DNA of 64,000 nt, from contig NZ_LDPO01000021.1 in assembly GCF_001021505.1 (NCBI RefSeq), positions 20,245-84,244 on the forward strand, written 5' to 3'. Below are positions 1-8,043 of this stretch, in pieces. A program made the position numbers and the translations under genes. Positions within the stretch are counted from its first letter, which is position 1. Each line of letters starts with the position of its first letter. Source of the DNA: Mycolicibacter heraklionensis (GTDB lineage Bacteria > Actinomycetota > Actinomycetes > Mycobacteriales > Mycobacteriaceae). The notes beneath the pieces were generated by a model. It was not told the origin of the DNA and searched no databases. It saw only the letters and a program-made list of their open reading frames with translations.

Positions 1-904
1 GGGCCGCAAACGGTTGGCGGCGCACCCCGGCCACCACCGCATCGAACGGAATCTCCAGATCCGACATCTTCATCGGCGCGCCGTCCTCGCGGCGGAACAT
101 CGCGTCGGCGAACAGGTCGAAGTTCAAGGCGAACACACCGGTCAGGCCGTGGCGGCGGCGCAGCCGCTCGGGCCCCAGGATGGCGCGGAACGACACCGTC
201 TTGGCCCACTGGACGTACTCGTCGATAGGCACCGGCAAGGTGCGGCTGACCACCGAGCTCAGGATGGAACCGAAGGAGGACCCGATCAGGTAGTCGGGCA
301 CCGCCCCGGACTCCAGCAGGGCCTCCATCCCGCCGATGTAGACGAAGCCGGCGCCGCCACCCCCGCCGAGGACGGCTACCAGCTTCTTGTGGCCCACCTC
401 CGCGTCGAGCTCGGCCAGGGAGAAGTCATTGCCGTGGCGTTCGGCCAGCAGGCGGCGCTGTTCGTCCTGCTCGGGGGCCAGCGTGCCCAGGGTGTCACGG
501 GCGGCGACCAACGCCATCACCGGGTCGCGCTCTACGCGCAGTGGGCCGCGCAGCGCATCGGCCACCTTGGCTCGCCACCCGGCCAGCTCCGCGCCGACGG
601 CGACGTCGCCGCGGCCGCGGGCGCCGCCCGGGCCGGCGGCGCCGGGCTCGAAGTCGTCGAGCCGGGCGAAGTTGAGCAGATACCGCAGCCGGCGCAGCTG
701 CTCGGCGCTCAGCACGTCGGGCCGGCGCAGCGTGTGCCGGATGAGGCGGTTTTCCATCTTCTGCAGCAGCAGAACGGTGTCGCCGGTGTCGGCGACGTCG
801 ACCACTTCGTCGGTGACGGCGGGGTCGCCGCTGGTCTCGGGGATGTCTGTGGGGTCCGTGGGGTCGGGCATGGCCGACCACTGCTGCGAGGGGGGAAGCT
901 GCAT
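1..904 (-). CDS. Patatin-like phospholipase, C-terminus beyond window
   Basis: Reading the minus strand from the ATG at 904 gives an open frame that runs off the left edge (about 301 codons visible). After a roughly 165-residue N-terminal region come the two signatures of the patatin lipase fold: a glycine-rich oxyanion loop (VLGGGGGAG, about residues 178-186) and the nucleophile elbow GSSFG (about 208-212, Ser210). The catalytic Asp of the dyad would lie beyond the window. Patatin family enzymes release acyl chains from phospholipids or other lipids. An AGGA-like ribosome site lies about 12 bases before the ATG; a second in-frame ATG at codon 12 is possible. The long N-terminal extension has no domain I recognise. 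The gene lies outside the integrated elements, divergent from the tRNA-Pro gene. Confidence 0.85.
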   Translation of the reverse strand, partial: MQLPPSQQWSAMPDPTDPTDIPETSGDPAVTDEVVDVADTGDTVLLLQKMENRLIRHTLRRPDVLSAEQLRRLRYLLNFARLDDFEPGAAGPGGARGRGDVAVGAELAGWRAKVADALRGPLRVERDPVMALVAARDTLGTLAPEQDEQRRLLAERHGNDFSLAELDAEVGHKKLVAVLGGGGGAGFVYIGGMEALLESGAVPDYLIGSSFGSILSSVVSRTLPVPIDEYVQWAKTVSFRAILGPERLRRRHGLTGVFALNFDLFADAMFRREDGAPMKMSDLEIPFDAVVAGVRRQPFAA

Positions 905-1054
905 AAGTGGTGATTCCTGAGGGGTAGTCGCGCTGCCGAGGGGGCAGTCCCGCGTGGCCGAGCCTACGCGGTCAAGGTGTCCTCACGCGGATTCGGGACA
1001 CCCGCGGCCGTGCGGTAGGCTTTCGACCTGCTGCCGGAGATGTTGCGGCGGTGG

Positions 1055-1128
1055 CGGGCTGTGGCGCAGTTTGGTAGCGCACTTGACTGGGGGTCAAGTG
1101 GTCGCAGGTTCAAATCCTGTCAGCCCGA
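1055..1128 (+). tRNA. tRNA-Pro (anticodon GGG)
   Basis: A complete cloverleaf can be drawn. The acceptor strand CGGGCTG (1055-1061) pairs with CAGCCCG (1121-1127), the D arm is GCGC-loop-GCGC, and the anticodon stem CTTGA/TCAAG (1082-1086/1094-1098) closes a 7-base loop with GGG at 1089-1091. The T arm GCAGG-TTCAAAT-CCTGT is canonical. CCA is not encoded. The 3' half is the integration site of the elements to its right and stays functional because the element restores it. Confidence 0.95.
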
Positions 1129-1130
1129 CA
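1087..1130 (+). repeat. attL core: tRNA-Pro 3' half, 44-bp direct repeat copy 1
   Basis: The 44 bases from the anticodon loop to just past the acceptor stem are repeated exactly at 14173-14216 and with three mismatches at 18966-19009. An identity block starting in an anticodon loop and ending at the tRNA 3' end is the classic footprint of tyrosine-recombinase integration. Confidence 0.92.
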
Positions 1131-1192
1131 GTGTGAAATGTGCTTTGAACTGCGATGATTGTTCAGTGGAGCGGAGCGCAGCCGGATGTCTT

Positions 1193-1210
1193 GGGACCAA
1201 TCTGGGACCA
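1193..1210 (+). promoter_or_regulatory. Paired GGGACCA direct repeat, candidate integrase arm site (left)
   Basis: GGGACCA occurs at 1193 and 1204, 11 bp apart, about 63 bp inside the attL core. The same pair with the same 11-bp spacing sits beside both right-hand att copies (14049/14060 and 18842/18853). One helical turn of spacing and recurrence at every end suggest binding sites for the integrase arm domain or an excisionase. Confidence 0.6.
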
Positions 1211-1351
1211 CCGCGGCATCGGCTCGGCATGTCTGTCCGCACGAGACGTGGTGCGACGTACGTTGTCAGACTTCGATGGTGTGAACAACCAGTCAGGGCG
1301 CGATGCTTAAGGGCGGGCCCGTGTCCGAACGGCAACCCCAAATGGTGACTC

Positions 1352-2812
1352 ATGTCCAATAATGACTTCCCGAGCAAAGAAGGCAGCACGCTTGGGCAGT
1401 TCTGGTTGCCCGGGGCTGAAAGCCGCAAGGTCACAGGGACGATCGAGGTCGATGGCCCCAGGGTGCGCCTTGAGGTGAGTCCGGGTTTGACTCCCTTCCA
1501 CACGTTTGAGCCCCTCTCAAGCGGTAGATGGGCGGTCAAATCAACAGAGGATCCGCCCGACATGGTCGTGCTCGGTGAGATCCCCGTGCGCCCGCGCCTC
1601 GTGACACTGTGGGACGCCTACACATCACACCGTCACGCGGTTGGGTTGCCGAGCCCGTTCGATACGGACTCAATGCCTACCGTCCACGAGATGAAAGCGA
1701 CCTGGTGTCTGGTTGGTGGCCACCTCGCCGATCCCGAAAGCAGACTCTTCGGTGTGCGCCCAGACGTCACCAACCTGGCTGAGTGGGCGTGGCAGCCTAC
1801 CGTCACGCAGACTATCTATCTCAATAATCGGTTGAGGCAGGACTGGCACTTGGATCTCGCCGATAAATCTCTCGACACAGAACTCGTGGACGGCGCCGGG
1901 TACATCACGCTTGGGCCTGCGGCGTCGCTCAGTCCGCCCGGAATTCGAGGCTTTGCGGTCAAGACCAGCAGCCAGCTCGAAATCGAGCTCGTGAACGGTT
2001 GGACCATGCCGGAGGTCGTGACTCGTGCCCTCCAACCGCTCGCCGACCTCATGACCATTCTTTCGGGCGCATCGTGCGTCGTTCGGTCCCTCGACGTGTG
2101 GGCTGGCGAATGGTGTTCGGTGCACGGCTATCAGATTGATCCTGACGGACCCGCAACTGTAGGCGAACTGTTATTCGTCCAGCCACAGGTCGGACTTGAT
2201 TTTCTCGCGCGGTGGCTTGACGTGCACTATCGCACCACACCCGTACCTCAAATTTTGGCTGCTGTGATGCGGAACGAATTCCCTACTGTTGAAGCACAAG
2301 CACTGTCCCTGGCGACAGCCGTCGAAGCGCTGCACCGAACCTTGTTCCCGCACGCACGTCGATTTAGCGTGGAATCGATCGATGAGTCACTGGAATCCCT
2401 TGCAGTATCGGGCATTCCGGGTCCAGTTGCAGAAACATTCGCGTCGGCATTGCGGCAGTACTGGCACGAATATAGTTATCCCCAACGTGTCAGAGCGCTG
2501 GCCGAACCGGTCTCCGCAGCGGTTCCTGAATGCGTCGGTCGACTCGGGCGATGGAAGAATGCGGTTGTTGAACAGCGCATCGCGTTAGCGCATGGCATGG
2601 AGTCGGGACGACTTGAAACCGATCAAATTCTTAGGATGAGCACCCTGAACAGATCATTGCAGTGGATGCTCGCGCTGCGATTACTTCTGGAGGCCGGTGT
2701 GCCTGCCGCGACCCTCGCGGAGGCCACCGCGCAATCGGAGCGCTTTGGCGAGGACAAAGCTCAGTGGACACGGCACTGGCCAAGGGTTTTCATCAATCAA
2801 ACAGCTAAATGA
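1352..2812 (+). CDS. ApeA-type HEPN anti-phage protein
   Basis: This 486-residue protein has the two-part layout of ApeA abortive-infection proteins. The N-terminus starts with a GQFWLPG motif (about residues 14-20) followed by a beta-rich domain, as in the ApeA N-terminal domain. The C-terminal helical region has a HEPN RNase signature, R409-x4-H414 (RIALAH). ApeA family HEPN proteins are known to protect against phage, presumably by RNA cleavage on infection; the trigger here is unknown. The gene sits alone on the plus strand at the left of the element and its stop overlaps that of the convergent integrase fragment by 8 bp. The family call rests on motif recognition, and the central part is divergent. 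Confidence 0.75.
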   Translation: MSNNDFPSKEGSTLGQFWLPGAESRKVTGTIEVDGPRVRLEVSPGLTPFHTFEPLSSGRWAVKSTEDPPDMVVLGEIPVRPRLVTLWDAYTSHRHAVGLPSPFDTDSMPTVHEMKATWCLVGGHLADPESRLFGVRPDVTNLAEWAWQPTVTQTIYLNNRLRQDWHLDLADKSLDTELVDGAGYITLGPAASLSPPGIRGFAVKTSSQLEIELVNGWTMPEVVTRALQPLADLMTILSGASCVVRSLDVWAGEWCSVHGYQIDPDGPATVGELLFVQPQVGLDFLARWLDVHYRTTPVPQILAAVMRNEFPTVEAQALSLATAVEALHRTLFPHARRFSVESIDESLESLAVSGIPGPVAETFASALRQYWHEYSYPQRVRALAEPVSAAVPECVGRLGRWKNAVVEQRIALAHGMESGRLETDQILRMSTLNRSLQWMLALRLLLEAGVPAATLAEATAQSERFGEDKAQWTRHWPRVFINQTAK

Positions 2813-3878
2813 CCCGCAGGTTCCGCCCGCCTTTGGACGAAAGATGCCGTGTCAGCAGCTCACCCGCATCGGCGACGGACTGTCGGTCGGGGTGCAGGTA
2901 GCGCTGGGTAGTCGTGATGCTGCCGTGGCCAGCGATCTTGCGGAGACTGTGCAGGGGGACACCCGCGTCGGCCATCCAGGTCAGCCCGGTGTGCCGCAGG
3001 CCGTGGCGCTTGAGGTGTTCGTAGCCGAGTTTGGTCACGACTTCATCCCATGAGGTCGCATCCCGAAGGGTGGCGGTGGTGATTCGCCCGCCTCGGGGAC
3101 CAGTGAACAATCGGGCGTCCGGGTCCCCGCCGACAAGGTCGATCCGACGCTGGACGAGTTTGCGAATCGACATAATCAACGGCACCTGGCGTGCTCGCCG
3201 CCCCTTGGTGTTCTTATCGACCAGGCCGCCGCCCGACACAGTCGTGGTGCCATCCTTGAGCGCGCCGGGGGACGGCGTTGTCTGTCGACACACAGTCCAG
3301 ATCCAGTTCTCGGTGTCGATGTCACCGACCAGGCACCCGGAGACTTCGCCGATTCGCGCCGCGGTGCAGGCCTCGAAGATCACAACGTCGCCCCAACCCT
3401 GATATTGGTCCGCCGAGTTCGCCACCAACGCATCTGCGAGAGCCATGAGCGCGGGCCAGTCCGGCAGCGCCAGAGACCGCGGGTCGTCGAGTTCATCCTC
3501 CGCGAGTTTGTATTCGCGCTGCCAGCCGCTGATCCGTGCGGGTTTCCTGTCGATGATCCCGTCGCGGAGCGCCTGCTCCATCACCCGCACCAGCACTGAC
3601 AGACTGTTTTTCACGGTTGGCCGGCTGCAGTCATCTGCGATCCACGCGTGGACGGCCCGGTCAACGGCGCCATTGGTGATCATCGTTACCGGTAGGTGGC
3701 CCAGCGATGGCACGATCCGCTTGCGCCAGCCCGCAAGGTAGGGGTCGGTGGTCTTGTTTTGCAGCCCGCGCAACGCCAGGGTCATGTTGGCTGCGCCGTA
3801 CTCAGAGAGCGTGGTCGTCGCGGTGTTCGGATCGATGCCGCGCCCGGCGGACTGGCGCATCTGGGAGATCCAGGCTTC
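2805..3878 (-). pseudogene. Tyrosine recombinase (integrase), N-terminus lost at IS junction
   Basis: About 357 codons of a phage-type integrase remain. The catalytic domain is intact: first Arg in AARIGEVSG, the H-x-x-R box in HGLRHT, a later His in AGHGS and the nucleophile Tyr in TTTQRYLHP. The core-binding SAM-like domain is largely present, but the N-terminal arm-binding domain is missing because the frame enters the IS3 element exactly at 3878/3879. The longer open frame that continues leftward on the minus strand to 4169 is only IS antisense sequence. The gene lies 1.7 kb inside attL, as expected for the integrase that inserted element A into tRNA-Pro. The missing 5' part is not found on the far side of the IS. 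Confidence 0.85.
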
Positions 3879-3945
3879 GGGACTGCCCCCGGTTTGGTTG
3901 ATTCCTGACCTGTGAGGATTCGTCCTTGCTGGAAGGATCAATCTC

Positions 3946-4242
3946 GTGCCGAAGCCGTTTCCTGCCGAGTTCCGTGCTGACGTGATCGCTGTGGCCCGCA
4001 AGGGCGAGGCCCCGTTGCGCCAGATCGCGAAGGACTTCGGGATCTCCGAGGCCTGCCTGCATCGCTGGCTCAAGATCGCCGACCGTGACGAGGGTGTCGA
4101 CCGGCCCGGGTCTGCTGCCGCCGATGGTGATCTGTCGGCGCAGCTGCGCGAGGCGCATAAGCGGATCAAGCTCCTGGAGCAGGAAGCCGAGGTGATGCGC
4201 CGCGCGGTGGGCTACCTTTCCCGGGACGCCAACCCAAAATGA
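3946..4242 (+). CDS. IS3-family transposase OrfA (helix-turn-helix)
   Basis: This 98-residue protein starts with the KPFPAEFRADVIAVARKG block typical of IS3 OrfA. A helix-turn-helix follows (LRQIAKDFGISEACLHRWLK, about residues 24-43), then a leucine-zipper-like tail (LREAHKRIKLLEQEAEVMRRA). It binds the IS ends and normally forms the N-terminal part of an OrfAB fusion made by ribosomal frameshifting. Its stop overlaps the orfB start within an AAAATGATG tract, where a -1 shift is plausible. The start codon is GTG, in the sequence context TCTCGTGCCG. Confidence 0.93.
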   Translation: MPKPFPAEFRADVIAVARKGEAPLRQIAKDFGISEACLHRWLKIADRDEGVDRPGSAAADGDLSAQLREAHKRIKLLEQEAEVMRRAVGYLSRDANPK

Positions 4243-5105
4243 TGTACCCGCTGGTCCTTGACCTTGCCGCCGATGGGGTCCCCTTCACGGTGACCTGCCG
4301 GGTTCTTGGGTTCTCCACCCAAGCGTTCTACAAATGGCGCAAAGCACCACTAACCCAGCGTGATTGGGACGATGCACACCTGATCAACGCCGCCCGCGAC
4401 ATCCATGCCGATGATCCCGCTTTCGGATACCGGTTCATCGCCGACGAACTGCCCAGACGCGGGATCATCGCCGGGGAGAATCGCGTGGCACGACTGTGCT
4501 CCCAAGAACGCATCTGGTCGATCTTCGCCAAGAAACGAGGACTCCACCGTCGCTCCGGACCTCCGGTCCACGACGACCTCGTGAACCGCCAGTTCAGTAC
4601 CCAGGCCGCCAACCAGGTGTGGCTGACCGACATCACCGAACACCGCACCGATGAAGGCAAGCTCTACCTCTGCGCCATCAAAGACGTCTACTCCAACCGG
4701 ATCGTCGGCTACTCGATCGACTCGCGGATGAAATCCTCGCTGGCGGTAGCCGCCTTGGATCATGCTGTGGCCCTGCGCTCACCGGTCGCGACGATCGTCC
4801 ATTCCGACAGGGGCAGCCAATTTCGGTCGCGAAAATTCGTCCAGGCACTGTCGCACCACGGATTACACGGATCGATGGGCCGCGTCGGCGCCTGCGGGGA
4901 CAACGCCGCCATGGAGTCATTCTTCGCTCTCCTACAACGCAACGTGCTCGACCGGCAACGCTGAACCACCCGAGCCGAACTACGCCTGGCGATCGTGACC
5001 TGGATCGAGCGCACCTACCACCGCCGCCGCCGGCAACGCGCCCTCGGCAAGCTCACCCCGATAGAGTTCGAACTGCTCCACACCCCAGTCGCAACCGCGG
5101 CCTGA
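4239..5105 (+). pseudogene. IS3-family transposase OrfB with internal TGA stop
   Basis: The rve integrase core carries a DDE triad: D131 (WLTDITEH), D190 (VHSDRGSQF) and E226 (NAAMESFF). Frame is interrupted by TGA at 4962-4964, directly after NVLDRQR, where homologues usually have Trp (TGG). Reading on in the same frame gives the expected tail (TTRAELRLAIVTWIERTYHR...ALGKLTPIEFELLHT) to a second stop at 5103-5105. A single G-to-A change therefore removes the last 46 residues. The DDE core is complete, but the lost tail is conserved in the family, so the IS is probably inactive unless the TGA is read through. Confidence 0.9.
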
Positions 5106-5145
5106 AATTCACACCCACCGAGTCAACTGAACTCGGGGCAGTCCC

Positions 5146-5907
5146 ATTTGGCGAACCGCGCGACTGTGAGCTCCGTGTCCGGCAACAAGGTATCTATATA
5201 AAGGTTGCCAGAGGAAGGAGCACAGAATTGGGGCCCGCGCACGGTCAGCCAAGGGCTGGTGGAATCGATGCGCAGCTGCGTCTCGCGCGTGCGGAGGTCG
5301 CGTTCTGGGTCTGGGTCTGGGAACAGGGCGATCTGCGCCAACGCCAAACTGCTAGATATCACCCGCATCTCGAGTAGCGTCAACGTCGCCGGAGTCGAGG
5401 GCGTATACACCAACCAGTTGCCTTCTTCTGATTCCTCGACGCTGAGCGTGGATCCATCGTCTTCGACCACGCTTGATTCGTTGCCAGCCAGATGCCTCAA
5501 CCGGTGCGGGTGATCAAGACGGAACCGAACGACACTGTAGGGCTGATCGAGGGTCACGTTAGCGCCGAGGACTGCGAAGGGCGCGACGTACTGTGGCGCG
5601 CCCGATACGGCGATGTCCCTCGCACCGAAAATGCTGACCGGCTCGCCGGTATCAAGCTGCCCACAGACATTGAATGGGCGGGACCTCGCGACCGACCCTG
5701 CTGCGGCCACCCTCATGATGCCAGCTAGATCGCCAGATTTGGGTGCTGGCAGGGGCGCTGGGGCGTCACGGGCGACAAGTCCCGTGGGCAGCCCACTCTC
5801 CAGCATCACTTCCACCTTTTCCCGAGCTCCGCAGTGAACTGACCGCGGATCTGCGGCTCCGGGAACTCCTCAAGCCAGAAGTGGCCGCCAATCGGTACCC
5901 CGTTCAT
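5146..5907 (-). pseudogene. Second ApeA-like gene, frameshifted and truncated by the IS
   Basis: From the ATG at 5907 the minus strand reads MNGVPIGGHFWLEEFPEP, the G-x-F-W-L opening of ApeA proteins, then stops after about 33 codons. A one-base shift near 5820-5830 (a GGGAAAAGG tract) restores a frame that continues as VEVMLESGLPTGLVARDAP to the IS boundary at 5145. Later segments (GQLDTGEPVSIFGARDI, AVLGANVTLDQPYSVVRFRL) match the ApeA N-terminal beta domain in style. The C-terminal HEPN half is gone. The shift could also be a sequencing error, but truncation by the IS is unambiguous. Together with 1352-2812, element A once held two ApeA-type genes. Confidence 0.7.
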
Positions 5908-5918
5908 CAGCGACAAGC

Positions 5919-6152
5919 CTAGTCTGCCAAAACCCGTTTAAAAACAACGAGATTGGCGACATCACATTGCACTCGTGCGAGCCACGCAGGTGCGCCGGGT
6001 TCCTCACTCAGTACCGCGGTGACATTACGGGATTCGTCAGCCGCTACGTTGACACCGATCTTGGCCGCGAACACGAGCTGTCGGGCGGTTGCTGGTTGGA
6101 TGCCTTGGCTGAGGATTCGCAATGGTTCGCGCCAGTCGGGATATGAGGGCAT
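5919..6152 (-). CDS. Small hypothetical protein upstream of the broken ApeA-like gene
   Basis: This is a 77-residue frame ending 11 bp before the ATG of the broken ApeA-like gene on the same strand, so the two may have been co-transcribed. It has no signal peptide, membrane segment or motif I recognise. The composition is ordinary for the region. A plus-strand frame begins nearby and overlaps its start, so only one of the two may be real. Existence is uncertain. Confidence 0.4.
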   Translation of the reverse strand: MPSYPDWREPLRILSQGIQPATARQLVFAAKIGVNVAADESRNVTAVLSEEPGAPAWLARVQCDVANLVVFKRVLAD

Positions 6153-6208
6153 GCACGCGCTCCGACGTCAAAGTCGGGCTGTCGGTGGTGCAGCGTACCG
6201 TTCGGTCC

Positions 6209-6559
6209 ATGGAGAGTTTCGCCTGCCTGCTGTGCGACTGGGCGGGAACACCCGAATCGGTTCTCGTGCCACGAGGCGGCGTGGGCGGGATCGAATTTTT
6301 GCCCCTGCAACGCAGCGGGGTCAAACCGTTGCGCTACGCGCTTGAGGTCGTTATGGACGGCACCAAGATGGTCCGCGTCGGCAACTTCGACACCAGGGAC
6401 CAAGCTGCTGGGCTGGGCATCTATTTCCACAACTCGTACTTGGCCAGGGGCAACTTTCACTGCCGTGTCCGACCAGTTCGGGATTACTTCGGGGCCGACG
6501 ACACCGACCCGGATGTGTCAGTGGGCTGCAACGAGAACTTCGTGCCCGCAGAGCCGTGA
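6209..6559 (+). CDS. Hypothetical protein
   Basis: The 116-residue frame from the ATG at 6209 (an in-frame ATG at 6122 would add 29 residues) begins MESFACLLCDWAGTPE and contains a plausible alpha/beta stretch, ALEVVMDGTKMVRVGNFDTR. Two Cys near the start (FACLLC) could be a metal site, but no partner pair is obvious. I do not recognise the family. Its 3' end lies 65 bp from the convergent AlbA_2 gene. Residue usage looks more protein-like than the antisense frame at 6044-6460, which I treat as a shadow. Confidence 0.45.
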   Translation: MESFACLLCDWAGTPESVLVPRGGVGGIEFLPLQRSGVKPLRYALEVVMDGTKMVRVGNFDTRDQAAGLGIYFHNSYLARGNFHCRVRPVRDYFGADDTDPDVSVGCNENFVPAEP

Positions 6560-6624
6560 ACGACGACTCACCTGAGGCTCGGCTAGAGAGCATCATGGCT
6601 CTGCGTCGCAGATCCGAGGACCAG

Positions 6625-8007
6625 CTAGTGCCGCGGCGCCGCGTCGTAGAAGTCGTCGATGGCCCAGGTGCCTGATCCGATAGTCAGCAGCGTCGTCGCG
6701 GTGCAGATTCCTCGGCGGTCCATTGCGCGCGCGACGAGTTCTACGTTGAGACGCTCCGGTGCGTTCGGGAAAGGGATGACGGTGACCATGACAGTGCGAG
6801 ACCAATCGTGGGGACGGATGTCGCCGAGGTCCCAGGTGACTTCGAACGAATCCGAGGTCTTTACGACCGACCCGGAACGGGGGCGGGTGATGGGGTGAGA
6901 GTAGGGCGGCACGGACTGAGGCACCCGGGTCAGAGTGCCGATCCGCAGCTGATTCACCAGAGGTTCCGGCCACTTCGGCGGCGGGAGTTCGTCGACGCTC
7001 GGCGCGGCTGTGCGCACGATTAGGCCGCCTTTCGGGATGTGGACCGTCAGTTGCACCCCGGTCACGGGGTCATCGGTCTCGTTGCCTACCCGGAAGCGCA
7101 CCGTATTGGCGTCGTCGTCCAAGACGATGTTTCGCAAAACGTTGTCGAGCAGCCGTCGCGTGACAGCAGACATGTAAGTGTTAAGCCGCTGTTCGAACTC
7201 CTCAGCGTCGCGGGGGTCTGCGTACCGGCCGAACATCTGCATTGCCAACTCGGAGATCCGGACGTCGTCGACCGGGCTTCCGGTTGGTGTCCGCGGTGGC
7301 GGTTCTGGTGGGCGGCCGCTGGTGGCCCGCACATAAGCCGCATGACGCCGTAGCCAGTCCTCGAATTGCTCCCGTTCAATGCTGAGCCGGATGAGTGGTT
7401 CAGCGACGCCCGTCAGTGTGAGGTCCAGCTCTGGCTGCCGAACCCCAGCCAGAAGGCGGTTTTCGAGCATTTGAATTTCCTTTGGACCAGCTGGCGCGGA
7501 CTGTGCGGCGCCGCGGTGGAAGATGGTGCCGGCCCGGTACTTGTCGAACTCTTTTTGCAGGGTGTGGAACTGGTCACCGGCCCGTGGTGGTTCCACAACG
7601 ATCACCAGCACTTCCACCCGCGAGAACAAGACGTAGAAGGGTGTCCAACGAGGGCCGTCGACATAGGTCTTGAGTCTCTGGTCCAGCTTCGCGTGGTCTT
7701 CGCTGGCGACACCGTCCGCGGCTCCGGGCTCGACGCCGATGACCACGTAAGCAACGCCCTCGCAAACTAGATGTGCCTGCTCCACAGACCGGTTCATGAA
7801 CCCGAGGATCGCCTTGGCGATGGCGAACTTTCCCGCAGTTGTACTGATATCGAGGCCGTTCTTCCATTCCAACCAGTTGGTTTCCTGAGTGCCGACCGGG
7901 GAGTTGTGGATCGCCTCGACCAGACCCAGTAGCTCGTCGGGAGTGCGCATCGCTCGTGTGCGGTCGATGTCATCCAACGTGGCGGGACGACTGGGCCGCG
8001 GGTGCAC
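6625..8007 (-). CDS. AlbA_2 (Schlafen-type) domain protein
   Basis: This 460-residue protein has an N-terminal AlbA_2-like domain. An acidic/basic motif ETNWLEWKNG (about residues 42-51) is followed by a helix FAIAKAILGFMNR and the strand VAYVVIGVEPG (about 86-95), the usual order in this fold. AlbA_2 domains occur in Schlafen-like regulators and in several phage-defence proteins, where they bind or cleave nucleic acid. The C-terminal 200 residues are beta-rich and unrecognised (VTWDLGDIRPHDW near the end). A start at the Met at 7951 is also possible. It is divergent from the 727-residue HEPN protein with only 36 bp between the longest frames, suggesting a shared promoter region and function. 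Confidence 0.65.
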   Translation of the reverse strand: MHPRPSRPATLDDIDRTRAMRTPDELLGLVEAIHNSPVGTQETNWLEWKNGLDISTTAGKFAIAKAILGFMNRSVEQAHLVCEGVAYVVIGVEPGAADGVASEDHAKLDQRLKTYVDGPRWTPFYVLFSRVEVLVIVVEPPRAGDQFHTLQKEFDKYRAGTIFHRGAAQSAPAGPKEIQMLENRLLAGVRQPELDLTLTGVAEPLIRLSIEREQFEDWLRRHAAYVRATSGRPPEPPPRTPTGSPVDDVRISELAMQMFGRYADPRDAEEFEQRLNTYMSAVTRRLLDNVLRNIVLDDDANTVRFRVGNETDDPVTGVQLTVHIPKGGLIVRTAAPSVDELPPPKWPEPLVNQLRIGTLTRVPQSVPPYSHPITRPRSGSVVKTSDSFEVTWDLGDIRPHDWSRTVMVTVIPFPNAPERLNVELVARAMDRRGICTATTLLTIGSGTWAIDDFYDAAPRH

Positions 8008-8043
8008 ACACCCAGCTTATTGCCGCGCTGAGACAATTCGGCA

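Larger units (their letters stand above)
3879..5145 (+). mobile_element. IS3-family insertion sequence
   Basis: The 1,267-bp element has imperfect terminal inverted repeats starting GGGACTGCCCC on the left (from 3879) and, reverse-complemented, on the right (ending 5145). Similarity continues for about 15 more bases (CGGTTTGGTTGATTC against GAGTTCAGTTGACTC). It encodes overlapping orfA and orfB in the IS3 arrangement. No target duplication is visible (left flank ends GCTTC, right flank begins ATTTG), and the two flanks belong to different genes, so DNA next to the element was probably deleted after insertion. Confidence 0.9.

Noticed and set aside
14..913. Long plus-strand open frame of about 299 codons
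   Set aside because: It is antisense to the patatin-like gene, whose minus-strand reading has clear lipase motifs; the plus-strand product is rich in Gln/His/Arg/Gly without any fold signature.
941..951. 11-bp copy of the IS3 terminal sequence (GGGGCAGTCCC) left of the tRNA
   Set aside because: Similarity stops at 11 bp and no transposase remnant or second terminus is nearby; chance in GC-rich DNA is adequate.
3879..4169. Apparent N-terminal extension of the integrase on the minus strand
   Set aside because: This part is antisense to IS3 orfA and shows no integrase arm-domain character; the real gene ends at the IS border.
4239..4245. Programmed frameshift between IS3 orfA and orfB as a certain feature
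   Set aside because: The AAAATGATG overlap is suggestive but no full slippery heptamer or strong downstream structure was confirmed, so it is only mentioned under orfA.
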